A DNA stretch of 64,000 nt from Rugosimonospora africana (GTDB taxonomy: Bacteria; Actinomycetota; Actinomycetes; Mycobacteriales; Micromonosporaceae): the NCBI RefSeq assembly GCF_016862975.1, contig NZ_BONZ01000008.1, forward strand, positions 1 through 64,000, in the 5' to 3' direction. Positions 52,292 to 61,659 of the stretch are shown here, piece after piece. The position numbers and the translations under genes are program-made. The notes beneath the pieces were generated by a model. That model was not told the DNA's origin. It searched no databases and saw only the letters and a program-made list of their open reading frames with translations. The number at the start of each line of letters is the position of its first letter. Within the stretch, counting starts at the first letter, position 1.

Positions 52292-52756
52292 GTGGCGGTG
52301 CCTCACCGTCTCGCTCACGCCGAAGCCTCCGTGCCTCCCGACGATTCCCAGATATTCATCGTCTCGGGTGAACCAGATCCCCCCTGTTTCGGCTGGGAGG
52401 AGCAGCGGTTCCTCTATTGCGCGCGCGACGTCGTCGTACTCCAGAGCGGCTCGCAATGGCTGCACGAGGCCAGGGTGCGGCTGGAGGCGTGGGACAGTCA
52501 TCCGCCGGCGCCGGAGGGGAACTGGGGCGAGAGTCAGGGCGGCCGGCTCCTACTGTCCGATGAAACCGTGGCCGTACAGGCGCTTTACGAGATCGATCTC
52601 AGTGACCGGATTCGGGTGGGTGAACCAGGCTGGTACGAGGTCCGAGCGTACGTGGCCGGCCGCGAGGAATTGAGGCGATGGGAACAGGAATGGAACGGGG
52701 AAGACGACCACCCCGTGGGACTCGAACAATTCCTGGTGCAGCTTTGGCCGGCGTAA
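52292..52756 (+). CDS. Hypothetical protein
   Basis: A 154-residue acidic, Trp-rich soluble protein with motifs such as PCFGWEEQRFLYC, LLSDETVAVQALYEIDL and GWYEVRAYVAGREEL. I do not recognise the family; the pattern resembles small uncharacterised proteins found beside other genes in accessory regions. GTG starts at 52292 and 52298 are equivalent. Its 3' end overlaps the HpaI-like gene by 79 bp if that gene starts at 52678. Confidence 0.65.
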   Translation: MAVPHRLAHAEASVPPDDSQIFIVSGEPDPPCFGWEEQRFLYCARDVVVLQSGSQWLHEARVRLEAWDSHPPAPEGNWGESQGGRLLLSDETVAVQALYEIDLSDRIRVGEPGWYEVRAYVAGREELRRWEQEWNGEDDHPVGLEQFLVQLWPA

Positions 52757-53553
52757 ACCTCGGCGACCAGCAACCATCGCCGAGCGGCTTTCCGGCTCGG
52801 GGCTCGGTCGGCACGCTGGTCGGGATCGGCAGCGCCGCGCTCACGGAAATGATCTCGGCTCTCGGCTTCGACTTCCTGTTCCTCGACCTCGAGCACGGTG
52901 AGATCGTGGATCGGGACCTGCCCGTACACGTGATGGCATCGCGGGTCCCGGTGCTCGCCCGCATCCCGGACGGCACCGAGACCGCGGTGAAAAGAGCCGC
53001 CGACGCTGGCGTCGAGGGGATCATCGTGCCCCACGTCCGCTCCGCGGCCATGGCCGAGCAGATCGTCAGTTGGGCGAAGTACCCGCCGGTGGGCACCCGG
53101 AGCGTCGGGCTCTCCCGCAACACCCTCCTCGGGTACCGCCTGGCGGACGCGCTCACGCAGACGGACCTGCCCCGCGTCATCCCGCAGATCGAGGACGCCG
53201 ACGGCGTCGGCAATGTCGAGGGCATCTGCGCGACTCCGGGGATCTGCAGCGTCTTCGTCGGGCCGTTCGACCTCAGTGCCGCGCTGGGCAGCCCGGGATC
53301 CTTCGAGGAACTGGCGTTCCGGTCGGCGATCTCGGAAATCGTCACCGCTGCCCATGCCGCCGGATTGCCGGCGGGCGTGTTCGCTCCGTCGGTCGCCGCC
53401 TGGGGGACGTTCCGGAAGCAGGGCTTCGACTACGTCGTCCTCCGGTCAGACTCGCTCTTCCTGGCGGACGGCGCGACAGCGGCGCTGGCCGAGGCGCGGT
53501 CGGCGGGTACGGGCGACCCGACCAACGTGTCGCGGGGCTCAGCCCCGACGTGA
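52678..53553 (+). CDS. HpcH/HpaI family aldolase
   Basis: A 291-residue TIM-barrel class II aldolase of the HpaI type (macrophomate synthase-like). Seen: GTLVGIGSAALTEMISALGFDFLFLDLEHGE, PVLARIPDG (Arg), AGVEGIIVPHVRS, VIPQIEDADGV (metal Glu) and FVGPFDLSAALG (metal Asp). It cleaves or forms 2-keto-3-deoxy acids, probably in degradation of a sugar acid or aromatic compound. The start is uncertain: ATG 52678 or 52690 overlap the upstream gene; the conserved core begins near residue 40. Confidence 0.88.
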   Translation: MGTGMERGRRPPRGTRTIPGAALAGVNLGDQQPSPSGFPARGSVGTLVGIGSAALTEMISALGFDFLFLDLEHGEIVDRDLPVHVMASRVPVLARIPDGTETAVKRAADAGVEGIIVPHVRSAAMAEQIVSWAKYPPVGTRSVGLSRNTLLGYRLADALTQTDLPRVIPQIEDADGVGNVEGICATPGICSVFVGPFDLSAALGSPGSFEELAFRSAISEIVTAAHAAGLPAGVFAPSVAAWGTFRKQGFDYVVLRSDSLFLADGATAALAEARSAGTGDPTNVSRGSAPT

Positions 53554-56500
53554 TGCCTCGGTGGCGCGCCGGGCGGCTTCCGGTATGCCGAGCTGGCGGT
53601 ACAGCGCCTCGGCCTCGCGGAGGCTGGAGGCGCCGGTTTCGTCGCCGAGGTCCAGCGCACACCGGCCGATCCCGTCGAGCGCACGTGCCTCCTCCAGACG
53701 GCAGGTCGTCGAACGGGCCAGAGCCAGCGCGTCGCGGTGGCGGGCCAGCGCCCGCTCCGGCTCCCCGGTCAGCCGGTGCAGCACCCCGAGGCGATTGAGC
53801 GCCTCGGTTTCGAGCTGACGCGCGCCGCACGACTGGACGAGGTCCAGGGCTTGCTGGAGGATGCGGCCCGCTGCCGGGTAGTTTCCGGCCAGGTACCGCG
53901 CCGTCCCGAGGTGGATGAGCGCGGCGCCCCGGTCATCGGGAAAGTCCTTATCGCCGTAGCGGTCGAGGGCTTCGGCCAGCAGTTCGTCCGCGGTCTCGTG
54001 GTCCCCGCTCAGGTAGGCGACGGCGCCCAACTCTCCCAGCGATTCGGCTATAGACGTCCGTTCACTGATTTCACGGAAGAGTCCGAGGGCCTCGTGCAGG
54101 TACCCGTGCGCGGCCTGGTAGTCGCCGGTCAGGTAGCGGAGGATGCCCAGGTTGATGAGGATCCTCCCCTGGCCGGCACGGTCGCCGACGGCGCGGTACA
54201 GGTCCAGTGCCCGGTGGCTGAACTCCTGCGCGAGCGGATAGTCCCCGGTGAGCCGGTGGACGCCGGCGATCTGGTCCAGCGCGCTCGCCTGCCCCAGGCG
54301 GCTGCCCAGGGCGCGGTAGATGTCCAGTGCCTTTTCGCTGGACCGCCGTGAGGAGGGGAGCGCGCCGAGCACGCGCCTGACGGAGCCCGAGAAGTTCAGG
54401 GCGCCGGCCTGGCCACGGCGGTCACCTGACTCCCGATAGAGTTCCAGCGCCCGCCGGTGCAGCTCGTCCGACTCGGCGAAGTGACCGGTCCCGTGCCGGA
54501 CGCTCCCGAGCGCGTTCAGCGCACCCGCCTGACCTAGCCGGTCGTCGAGGTCGCGGTAGGTGTCCAGGGCCTGCCGCAGCAGGGCGTCGGCACGCGCGTA
54601 GTCGGTCAGGAGATGGTGCACCCGACCGAGCTCGTAGGCGGCGTCGGCCTGGCCGCGCCGGTCACCGAGGTCGCGGTACAGGTCGCGGGCCCGCTGGTGA
54701 TACCCGGTCGCGGGCGGAAGGTCGTCGGACAGCCACCGTACGATCCCGAGCTGGATCAGGGTGTCTGCCTGGCCGCGCCGGTCATCGCGCGTGACGTGCA
54801 GGTCCAGGGCCCGGTGCAGCACCGCGTCGGCCTGCGGGTAGTCGCCGGCCAGGTAGCGCAGCATGCCCAGCTCGGTGAGGATCGCGCCGCGCGCTTCGGG
54901 AGCGGCCAACTCGGCCGCTTTCAGCGCCGCCGCCTGCAGGTCTATGGCCTGCGTCCAGGGACCGTCGGTGCGCAGCAGCCCGGCCATCGAGGCGGCCAGC
55001 GTCACGACGTGCCAGTGCCGCCCGTGCCCGGCGGCCTGCCGGACGCAGGCGATCAGATTGTCGCGTTCGGTACGCAGCCAGGCCACTGCCTGATCCCGGT
55101 CGGCGAACCCGGGCGCACCGGCGCCGCCGTCCGCTACCGGTGGGCTGGCCGCTACCGGTGGGCTGGCCGGAACCGTGCCGCTCCGTAGCAGCTCGCCGGT
55201 CCGGGCGGCGGTGTCCCGATAGTGGTCCAGCAGCCGGTCGAGGGCCTGTTCCCGGACATCGACCGGGTCCGTCGCCTCGATCAGGGCATGGGCGTACTCG
55301 CGGATCAGGTCGTGCATCCGGTACCGGCGGTACGCGGGCTCGTCGAGCAGGTGGTCGTCATACAGTTCGTCGAGGTACCCGGCCGCCCGCTGCGCCGGGA
55401 TGCCGTCGAGGGCGGCCGCGGCGTACCCGTCGATGTCGACCCCGGGGTGCAGGCCGAGCCGGCGGAAGAACCGCTGCCGGTCGGTGGGCAGGTTCTGGTA
55501 CGACAGGTCGAAGACGGCGGCGACGGTACGGTTCTCCGCCCGTACGGTCAGCAGCCGGCCGGTGGTGCGCTGGACCTCCTGTACGAGGTCGGCGACGGTC
55601 CACGACGGGCGGCGGGTCAGCAGGCTCGCGGTCAGCGAGATCGCCAGCGGCAGGTACCCGCAGCGGCGCACCAGGTCGGCGACGGCATCCGGCTCGGCCT
55701 CGCCGTGCGGCGCCAGCCGGAGGAACATCCGCACCGCCTGCTCTTCCGGCAGTACGTCCAGCGGCAGCGCGAGCGCGGCGGGTAGGTCGCCGAGGCTGCG
55801 ACGAGAGGTGACCAGCACCCGGCATCCCGGTGTGCCGGGAAGCAACGGTGCGACCTGGTCAGTGCTGTCGGCGTTGTCGAGTACGAGCAGCAGTCGGCGC
55901 TCGGCCATCCGATCGCGCCACATCGCCGATCGCTCGTCGACGCCCTCCGGCAGGTGCCGCGGGTCGACCCCGTCGGCGGCCAGCAATTGAGCGAGCGCGT
56001 CGCCGGCAGAGGTGGGTCGCTGGCCCGGAGTGTGCGCGTGCAGGTCGATGAACAGCCGCCGGTCTGCGCTCCCGGCGAGATGGTGTGCGGCGTGGACGGC
56101 CAGAGCGGTCTTGCCGATGCCGGGCATGCCGGCGATGACGACCAGCCCGCCACGGCCGGCGTCCCGCGCTCCGTCGACGATTCTCCGGAATTCCTCCGAC
56201 CGGCCGGTGAAGGTGGCGGTGTCGGGAGGCAGCGTGAAAGAGGTCGGCTGCGGCGCCGGTGCCGGAAGGTCTTCCGGGTCCGCGCCGTCGCGCAGGATGG
56301 ACAGTTCGAGCCGGCGTAGCTCCGCCGAGGGATCCAGGCCGAGGTCGTCGGCCAACCGCTTTCTGGCCCGGTGGTAGGCGTTCAACGCGTCGGCGGAGCG
56401 GCCCGCGCGGTGTAGGGCGGTGACGAGTGCGACGGTCAGCCGCTCGCGATGCGGGTGCTCAGCGGAGCGCCGGGTCGCCTCGGCCGTGACCAGGTCGTAC

Positions 56501-57027
56501 CTTTTCTGGCGCAGGTACACGTCGAGCAGGTCTTCCAACGCGGTCAGCCGGGCCTCTTCCAGGTGGCCGCAGAGCGCGGCGCGGGCCTGTTCGCTGGCGC
56601 TGTCGGCGAGCGCCGGGCCCCGCCACAGCGCCACCGCCCGGTCGAGCAGCGCCGCCCGCTCCGGATCGCCGGCTGCGGCGCGCGCCCGGGTCAGCAGCGC
56701 GGTGAACCGGTGCGCGTCCACGAGTTCGGGCTCGCACTCCAGCAGGTAGCCCGGCCCGGCGCGGCGCACGGCCAGTGTCGCGTCCGCCCCGGCCGAGGCC
56801 AGCGTGGCGCGCAACCGGCTGATCTGGCTGTGGATGATCCGGCGGGCGGTGGCGGGCGGTTCCTCAGGCCAGGTCAGGTCGATGAGGCGCTCGGTGACCA
56901 CCATCCGGTTCGCTTCCAGCGCCAGTACGGCCAGGATGAACCGCTGCATGCGTACGCCCAGGTTGACCGGCCGGTCGCTGGCCTCCACCCGTACCGGGCC
57001 CAACAGTCGGACCTCCACCGCACGCAT
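53539..57027 (-). CDS. SARP-family regulator with NB-ARC and TPR domains (AfsR-like)
   Basis: A 1162-residue regulator. The N-terminal SARP winged helix starts VEVRLLGPVRV and includes LTWPEEPPATARRIIHSQISRLR; a BTAD domain (about 100-245) follows. An NB-ARC ATPase has GMPGIGKTALAVHAAHHL (P-loop), LLLVLDNADSTDQVAPLLPGTPGCRVLVTSRR and MHDLIREYA. Then about ten TPRs of roughly 40 residues with ALDLYRDLGDRRGQADA-type units end the protein. The type often activates antibiotic or secreted-enzyme genes. It lies 128 bp downstream of the secreted ricin/beta-helix gene on the same strand. ATG at 57027 is preferred to the GTG at 57108. Confidence 0.92.
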   Translation of the reverse strand: MRAVEVRLLGPVRVEASDRPVNLGVRMQRFILAVLALEANRMVVTERLIDLTWPEEPPATARRIIHSQISRLRATLASAGADATLAVRRAGPGYLLECEPELVDAHRFTALLTRARAAAGDPERAALLDRAVALWRGPALADSASEQARAALCGHLEEARLTALEDLLDVYLRQKRYDLVTAEATRRSAEHPHRERLTVALVTALHRAGRSADALNAYHRARKRLADDLGLDPSAELRRLELSILRDGADPEDLPAPAPQPTSFTLPPDTATFTGRSEEFRRIVDGARDAGRGGLVVIAGMPGIGKTALAVHAAHHLAGSADRRLFIDLHAHTPGQRPTSAGDALAQLLAADGVDPRHLPEGVDERSAMWRDRMAERRLLLVLDNADSTDQVAPLLPGTPGCRVLVTSRRSLGDLPAALALPLDVLPEEQAVRMFLRLAPHGEAEPDAVADLVRRCGYLPLAISLTASLLTRRPSWTVADLVQEVQRTTGRLLTVRAENRTVAAVFDLSYQNLPTDRQRFFRRLGLHPGVDIDGYAAAALDGIPAQRAAGYLDELYDDHLLDEPAYRRYRMHDLIREYAHALIEATDPVDVREQALDRLLDHYRDTAARTGELLRSGTVPASPPVAASPPVADGGAGAPGFADRDQAVAWLRTERDNLIACVRQAAGHGRHWHVVTLAASMAGLLRTDGPWTQAIDLQAAALKAAELAAPEARGAILTELGMLRYLAGDYPQADAVLHRALDLHVTRDDRRGQADTLIQLGIVRWLSDDLPPATGYHQRARDLYRDLGDRRGQADAAYELGRVHHLLTDYARADALLRQALDTYRDLDDRLGQAGALNALGSVRHGTGHFAESDELHRRALELYRESGDRRGQAGALNFSGSVRRVLGALPSSRRSSEKALDIYRALGSRLGQASALDQIAGVHRLTGDYPLAQEFSHRALDLYRAVGDRAGQGRILINLGILRYLTGDYQAAHGYLHEALGLFREISERTSIAESLGELGAVAYLSGDHETADELLAEALDRYGDKDFPDDRGAALIHLGTARYLAGNYPAAGRILQQALDLVQSCGARQLETEALNRLGVLHRLTGEPERALARHRDALALARSTTCRLEEARALDGIGRCALDLGDETGASSLREAEALYRQLGIPEAARRATEASRRG

Positions 57028-57109
57028 CGCCGCCCCCGTCCCCGCGCCGTTGCCATTCAAGCCAGTGACTTCGAATGATCGCAACACGAGTACCGGCACC
57101 GCCGTCACA

Positions 57110-57144
57110 CTGCCCCGGCACGGCGGGCCGCCGCGCCGGGGCAG
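57110..57144 (-). terminator. Terminator after the secreted ricin/beta-helix gene
   Basis: CTGCCCCGGC at 57110-57119 pairs with GCCGGGGCAG at 57135-57144, with a further GGC/GCC pairing in the loop. It sits 11 bp downstream of the 57156 stop, and separates that gene from the SARP gene. Confidence 0.85.
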
Positions 57145-57155
57145 GAAGGGATCCG

Positions 57156-59441
57156 TTACGGGTAGGAGACCAGGTCCGCGAGATTGTTCGACGCGCTCGC
57201 CGATCCGCCACTGTTGTTGATGATGTGGGTGATCGTGCCCTTACCGCCACCGAGCGAGAACGTCATCATGTCGTGGAACTTGACGCCCGACGTGTTCGGT
57301 ACCTCGATGGCGTGGTCCGCCACCACAGAGGGGTCCGCGGTGAAGTAGCAGTAGCTGCCCAGCCCCCACGCCTCGTGAGTGGTGACCGAGCCCGCCACCT
57401 TGTACGCCGCGTACCCGCGCGTGCTGCCGTTCATCCAGCTCGCCTGGTTCGGTACGTCGTAGGGCAGCTCGTTCTGGAAGAAGTAGGTGTGCCCGCCGTT
57501 GCCGTTCCACAGCACCGCGTACTGCTGGTAGTGCTCGGCCGCCAGCCCGTACATGGTGACGTTCGCGCCGTTGACCACCAGCCCGTTCGCCGCGGTGTTG
57601 GAGTTCCACCCGACCCCGTACGTGTGGTCGGCCCGCCACAGCCACAGGTCGTCGCCGATAACGTTGTTGCTGTTGACCTGCACGCTCACGGTCGCCTTAC
57701 CGACCGCCGCGCCACCGATCCGGGCGAACACGTCGGACAGTACGGTCGGGTCGGCCGAGTGGTCGGCGGTGGAGCCGGTCGGGCCGACCTGAAGCAGGAT
57801 CGGCGAGTTGGTCGTACCGGCATCGAAGAGCAGGCCGGCGATGCGGATCCCGTTCACGTCGGCGGTGGACATCGCGACTACGCCGTTGTCCGCTTCCAGG
57901 GTCGCGAGCCCCAGGCCGAGCACCACGGTGTCGGCCCGGGTGACCCGAATCGTGTCGGTCAGCTTGTAGACCCCAGGGGTGAACAGCAGGTTCTTACCGG
58001 CTGCCAGAGCGGCGTTGATGGTGGCCGCGGTGTCGCCCTGCTTTGCCACGTAGAACGTGCTGATCGGCAGCGAGGTTCCGGCCGCGGTGCCGTTGGCCCA
58101 GGTGGTACCGGAGGAGTTGGCGCGATCCGCGGGTACGAAGACCTGGTACGCGCCGGTGGAGTCGACGTACAGGAACGGCTTCTCGGCGATCGTCGGGGTC
58201 TGCCCGACGGTGGTGTACGGCGGGTTGGGGAAGCTCTGCGCCGGGGCGCGGACGTCACCGACGAACACCATGTTCCAGTTGGCCCCGGTCCAGCTGCCCC
58301 ACTGGTCGTTGCGCGACAGCCACTGCTGCTGGCTGCCCGAGTTCACCTGGCCGTCGACCACCGAGTCACCGAGGAACCCACCGCTGGACCAGCCGCCGTT
58401 GTCGTCCAGGACGACGTTGCCCTTGATGTGCACCCGGCGCATCGGCGTGGCCTGGGACACGGCGTACTTCACGGTGCCGGAGGAGGGGCTGTCGGTGATG
58501 TTCTCGACGCCGCGCCAGAAGTTCTGGGTCGCGTTGCCGCCGTCCCACTGCGCGTCGACGTTGATGCCGCCGCCGGTGATGGTGGTGTCGTTCGGCGACA
58601 TGCCCAGGCCGAGTACCTGCGTGTAGTAGCCGACGTTGACGCTCACGTTGTACGAGCCGGGGCGGAAGAGCAGCGCGTACCGCTGGGTACCAAACTGGTT
58701 GCTCTGCTGCTGGTTGTCCACGGCGTTGAGCTGGCTCTGAATCGCGGAGCTGGACATCGACGGGTCGAAGATCTTGACGTTCGGCCCGAGGTCCGGGTTG
58801 TTCGGGTTGCCGGGCGGCGTGGTGGTACCGCCGACCGGGTTCAGTGCGAACGACTGCGCGCCGGTGCCGTTGCATGTGTACTGCTGCAACTGCACGCTGT
58901 CCGCTACCGACGCGGCCGGTACGTCCAGGCACTTGCCGCTGTTGCGGTTGACGAAATGGTAGGTGCCGGCCGGCTCCGCCACGGGTTGCCACTGCTGGTT
59001 GTTGCCGTTGCTGTAGGTCCACAGCTGGATCGGTGCGCTGTCGGCGGTGGACACGTTGGTGACGTCCCAGACCTGGGCCACGTTGTTGCCGTTGCCCACC
59101 TGGAAGTATCCGCCGCTGGTGGCGGTGAACGTCCACGACTGCGCGCTGGTGCCGTTACAGGCGTACTGCTGCACGACCGTACCGTTGGCGGTCGCCGCGG
59201 CCTTGGCATCCACGCACTTGCCGCTGTTGCTGTTGACCACCGTGTACGCGGTACCCGAGACGACCGCGGCGGGCGCGGCGGCCTGGGTCGTCGCGGCGCC
59301 CGCCGCGGGCATCACGGCGATGGCCAGCCCGCCGGCGACCAGCGTCCCGGCCATCGCCACGCCCACCGCCACGACTGGTCTGGGTCGTCGCGCGGCGTCA
59401 GACGCGCCGAGCCGTTGTCGTCTTCTGTCTCCGGTTGCCAT
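57156..59441 (-). CDS. Secreted ricin-B lectin and beta-helix (GH55-like) protein
   Basis: A 761-residue exported protein. A basic N-terminus and hydrophobic core (VVAVGVAMAGTLVAGGLAIAVM) form a signal sequence cut near AAGA. A ricin-type trefoil (about 60-205) shows QXW-like SAQSWTF, NNQQWQPV and GAQSFAL with SGKCVDAKA and SGKCLDVPA. The C-terminal 530 residues form a pectate-lyase-like beta-helix (RYALLFRPGSYNV, GKNLLFTPGVYKLTDTI, NGNGGHTYFFQNELPYDVP), similar in style to GH55 exo-beta-1,3-glucanase relatives. The substrate is probably a beta-glucan, not proven. GAGGAG lies 7 nt before the ATG. A palindrome lies about 106 bp upstream. Confidence 0.88.
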   Translation of the reverse strand: MATGDRRRQRLGASDAARRPRPVVAVGVAMAGTLVAGGLAIAVMPAAGAATTQAAAPAAVVSGTAYTVVNSNSGKCVDAKAAATANGTVVQQYACNGTSAQSWTFTATSGGYFQVGNGNNVAQVWDVTNVSTADSAPIQLWTYSNGNNQQWQPVAEPAGTYHFVNRNSGKCLDVPAASVADSVQLQQYTCNGTGAQSFALNPVGGTTTPPGNPNNPDLGPNVKIFDPSMSSSAIQSQLNAVDNQQQSNQFGTQRYALLFRPGSYNVSVNVGYYTQVLGLGMSPNDTTITGGGINVDAQWDGGNATQNFWRGVENITDSPSSGTVKYAVSQATPMRRVHIKGNVVLDDNGGWSSGGFLGDSVVDGQVNSGSQQQWLSRNDQWGSWTGANWNMVFVGDVRAPAQSFPNPPYTTVGQTPTIAEKPFLYVDSTGAYQVFVPADRANSSGTTWANGTAAGTSLPISTFYVAKQGDTAATINAALAAGKNLLFTPGVYKLTDTIRVTRADTVVLGLGLATLEADNGVVAMSTADVNGIRIAGLLFDAGTTNSPILLQVGPTGSTADHSADPTVLSDVFARIGGAAVGKATVSVQVNSNNVIGDDLWLWRADHTYGVGWNSNTAANGLVVNGANVTMYGLAAEHYQQYAVLWNGNGGHTYFFQNELPYDVPNQASWMNGSTRGYAAYKVAGSVTTHEAWGLGSYCYFTADPSVVADHAIEVPNTSGVKFHDMMTFSLGGGKGTITHIINNSGGSASASNNLADLVSYP

Positions 59442-59546
59442 GCCCGCACTCCTCGACTCGGGGAACCTGCCGGCCCTGCCTCGGTGGGACGGGTCGCTGC
59501 CGTCGCGACCACGACCGAGGGGCAGGCCGGACTCGCTGAGAGTGAA

Positions 59547-59567
59547 GATTAGGAAGCTTTCCTAATC
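59547..59567. promoter_or_regulatory. Perfect palindrome upstream of the secreted enzyme gene
   Basis: GATTAGGAA and TTCCTAATC are separated by GCT. AGGAA/TTCCT palindromes like this occur upstream of secreted carbohydrate-active enzymes in actinomycetes, where ROK-type repressors (CsnR for chitosanase) have been described; the protein acting here is not known. Nothing else of note lies in the 59442-59704 part of the gap. Confidence 0.7.
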
Positions 59568-59704
59568 GACATCCTTCGAGGCTTGATTCAACTGCCATCG
59601 TCGATGGCCGTCAAGGTCTGCTGGCAAGGTCTACTGAGACATTCGATCGAGGTCCGCCGATCCGAGGCGGCCCGGGCCGCTGGCCGGCGGGCATCCATAC
59701 GCGA

Positions 59705-59736
59705 AGCGGCGGCCCACGATGCCGTGGGCCGCCGCT
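59705..59736 (-). terminator. Terminator after the secreted protease gene
   Basis: A perfect 14-bp stem (59705-59718 with 59723-59736) closes on a 4-nt loop ATGC. It lies about 30 bp past the 59766 stop on the complement. Confidence 0.9.
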
Positions 59737-59765
59737 GTGGCGCTAGTGCTGAGGTGCCAGATCGG

Positions 59766-61610
59766 CTAGAAAACGGTGTTGTACGCGTTCCAGCCGTTGC
59801 CGATCTGCTGACCGGACGCGTTGAGCCAGTTGCCCTTACCGTCGGTCTCGTAGAGCCGCATCGCGCCCGCGGGCGTGATGCCGATCAGGTCGACCTGGTT
59901 GTCGCCGTTCCAGTCTCCCGGGGACAGGAAGATGGAGAACGAGTTCCAGGCGCTACCGATCTTGACGCCGATCCCGCCGTTCAGCCAGCCGCCGTGCCCA
60001 TCGCTCTCGTACAGGTACAGATCGCCATTGGTCGTGCGACCGATCAGCGTCTGGTGCCCGTCGCCCTTCCAGATGCCCGGGGTGAGGACGGTGTTGAACG
60101 AGTTCCAGGCGGTGCCGATCTTGATGCCGATCCCGCCGTTCTTCCAGCCGCCGTTCTGGTCGCTCTCGTACAGGTACAGGTCGCCGGTCGGGGTACGACC
60201 GAGCAGGTCCGGAAGACCGTCGTTCGTCCAGTTGTTGACGACCATGATGTCCGAGAACTTGTTCCAGCCGGTACCGATCTGGATCTTCTCGCCGGTGAAG
60301 CAGCACTCGCCGTCGCCGGGGTAGAGGAACAGATGACCCGTCGAGTCCGTGGCCATGACCGACTCGAGCCCGTCACCCAGCCAGTCCGACACCCGGAACA
60401 GCTTCTTGTAGCCCTGCCAACCGGTGCCGGCCAGGATGGGCCCTGTGGTGGAGAAGCCGTTCAGGCCGTTCAGCAGACCCGAACCGCTGTACTCGACGAG
60501 GTCGCCCGCGGAGTCCCTCGCGAAGAGGTCCGCGTGACCGTCACCGCCGAAGTCCAGGTTGCTGACCGGCGACCGGGTGAGGTCCTGGCTGACCGCGTTC
60601 GAGTAGTAGCTCAGCCGCTCGAACACACCGTAGTTTCCGGCCCCGGCGCACTCGTTGGAGGTCCAGTCGGTGATACCGACCTCCACGCCGTTGACCACCA
60701 GCGGGCCGCCCGAGTCACCGAAGCAGGTCCCCATGGTCTCCGTGCCGGCGCAGGTCATCCGGTTCGCGTCGTAACCGCTACCCATGGCGGAGCCACAGGT
60801 CGTGTCGTCCGCGATCGGCACGGTTACGGCTCGTAGGGTGCCCGAGTCTTCCGCGTCGGTCGAGGTGACTCCGTAGCCGACCGCGGTCGCGCTCGTCCCA
60901 GCGGCGTAGGCCGACTGGTCGCCCTGCGCCTGCAGGTTGATGGGCGTGTAGGCGCTGGGCAGCGGCTGCAGCAGCGTCAGCACCGAGACGTCGTCGACCG
61001 GTGCCGGCGCATTGCCGGAGATGTACGCCGCGTAGTTGAACGTCTGGTCGGTCCAGGTCGACTTGACGAAGTCCACGAATCCCGCCTGCGGGTCCGTGTC
61101 CAACTGGTTGGCGCCCGCCGTGACCCACGTGACGCCGAAGGCGTAATCCACGGTGCAGTGGCCGGCGGTCAGGATCTTGGTGCTACTGAGGATGGTGCCG
61201 GTGCAGGTGCTGATGTACGGATCGAGGTATTCCCCGCCGTCGTCGACCAGGAAGTACGTCTCGATACCGACGACGTACGGGTAGTCCGACGCGTTGACCG
61301 GAGAGCCACCGACGATGTTGGGTGACATGGCGCCGGTGGTGGCGGTCCCCTTCTGGAACGTCGCGCCGTGCTTGCCGGCCTTGGGCAACGAGATCTTGCC
61401 GGGCAGCTTGACGGCGTTCGCCGGCAGTTTGTCCTTCGAGATCACGAGCGGCGACGTCGACGCGCCTTTGACGCCCTTCGGCGTCGTGCCGCCCTCGGCG
61501 TGAGCCGCGGGCGCGGTCAGCCCGATAAGGCTGACGGTCAGGGCGGTGGCTAGTACTCCCAGCTTCGCGAGTCTGCGGCCCCCCGTGACGGTATCAACCG
61601 CCTTTGCCAC
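59766..61610 (-). CDS. Secreted trypsin-like serine protease with FG-GAP repeats
   Basis: A 614-residue exported protein. The signal peptide (LAKLGVLATALTVSLIGLTAPAAHA) is followed by a propeptide of about 60 residues up to NIVGGSP, the trypsin activation-like site. The S1 domain has the triad in ILTAGHC, VDDVSVLTL and CFGDSGGPLV, with paired Cys. From about residue 355 there are five FG-GAP/VCBS-like repeats (FGGDGHADLFARDSAGDL, DWLGDGLESVM, GDLYLYESD units) that probably form a propeller. GTG at 61610 follows GGAGGGA by 5 nt; an upstream frame to 61775 has no such site. An inverted repeat lies just upstream. Confidence 0.93.
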   Translation of the reverse strand: MAKAVDTVTGGRRLAKLGVLATALTVSLIGLTAPAAHAEGGTTPKGVKGASTSPLVISKDKLPANAVKLPGKISLPKAGKHGATFQKGTATTGAMSPNIVGGSPVNASDYPYVVGIETYFLVDDGGEYLDPYISTCTGTILSSTKILTAGHCTVDYAFGVTWVTAGANQLDTDPQAGFVDFVKSTWTDQTFNYAAYISGNAPAPVDDVSVLTLLQPLPSAYTPINLQAQGDQSAYAAGTSATAVGYGVTSTDAEDSGTLRAVTVPIADDTTCGSAMGSGYDANRMTCAGTETMGTCFGDSGGPLVVNGVEVGITDWTSNECAGAGNYGVFERLSYYSNAVSQDLTRSPVSNLDFGGDGHADLFARDSAGDLVEYSGSGLLNGLNGFSTTGPILAGTGWQGYKKLFRVSDWLGDGLESVMATDSTGHLFLYPGDGECCFTGEKIQIGTGWNKFSDIMVVNNWTNDGLPDLLGRTPTGDLYLYESDQNGGWKNGGIGIKIGTAWNSFNTVLTPGIWKGDGHQTLIGRTTNGDLYLYESDGHGGWLNGGIGVKIGSAWNSFSIFLSPGDWNGDNQVDLIGITPAGAMRLYETDGKGNWLNASGQQIGNGWNAYNTVF

Positions 61611-61632
61611 GCAATTCCCTCCTGTGCGTAAT

Positions 61633-61659
61633 GAGAGAACGGACTTGGTCGGTTCTCTC
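61633..61659. promoter_or_regulatory. Inverted repeat just upstream of the protease gene
   Basis: GAGAGAAC (61633-61640) and GTTCTCTC (61652-61659) flank an inner GAC-TTG-GTC, a 27-bp near-perfect palindrome about 15 bp from the ribosome site. It may be an operator or a leader hairpin. The rest of the 61611-62106 gap holds only two 17-bp direct repeats (62046-62062, 62065-62081) and no gene. Confidence 0.6.

Noticed and set aside
57075-59552. 825-codon + frame opposite the secreted enzyme gene
   Set aside because: Shadow of the - strand gene, which has a signal peptide and ricin motifs.
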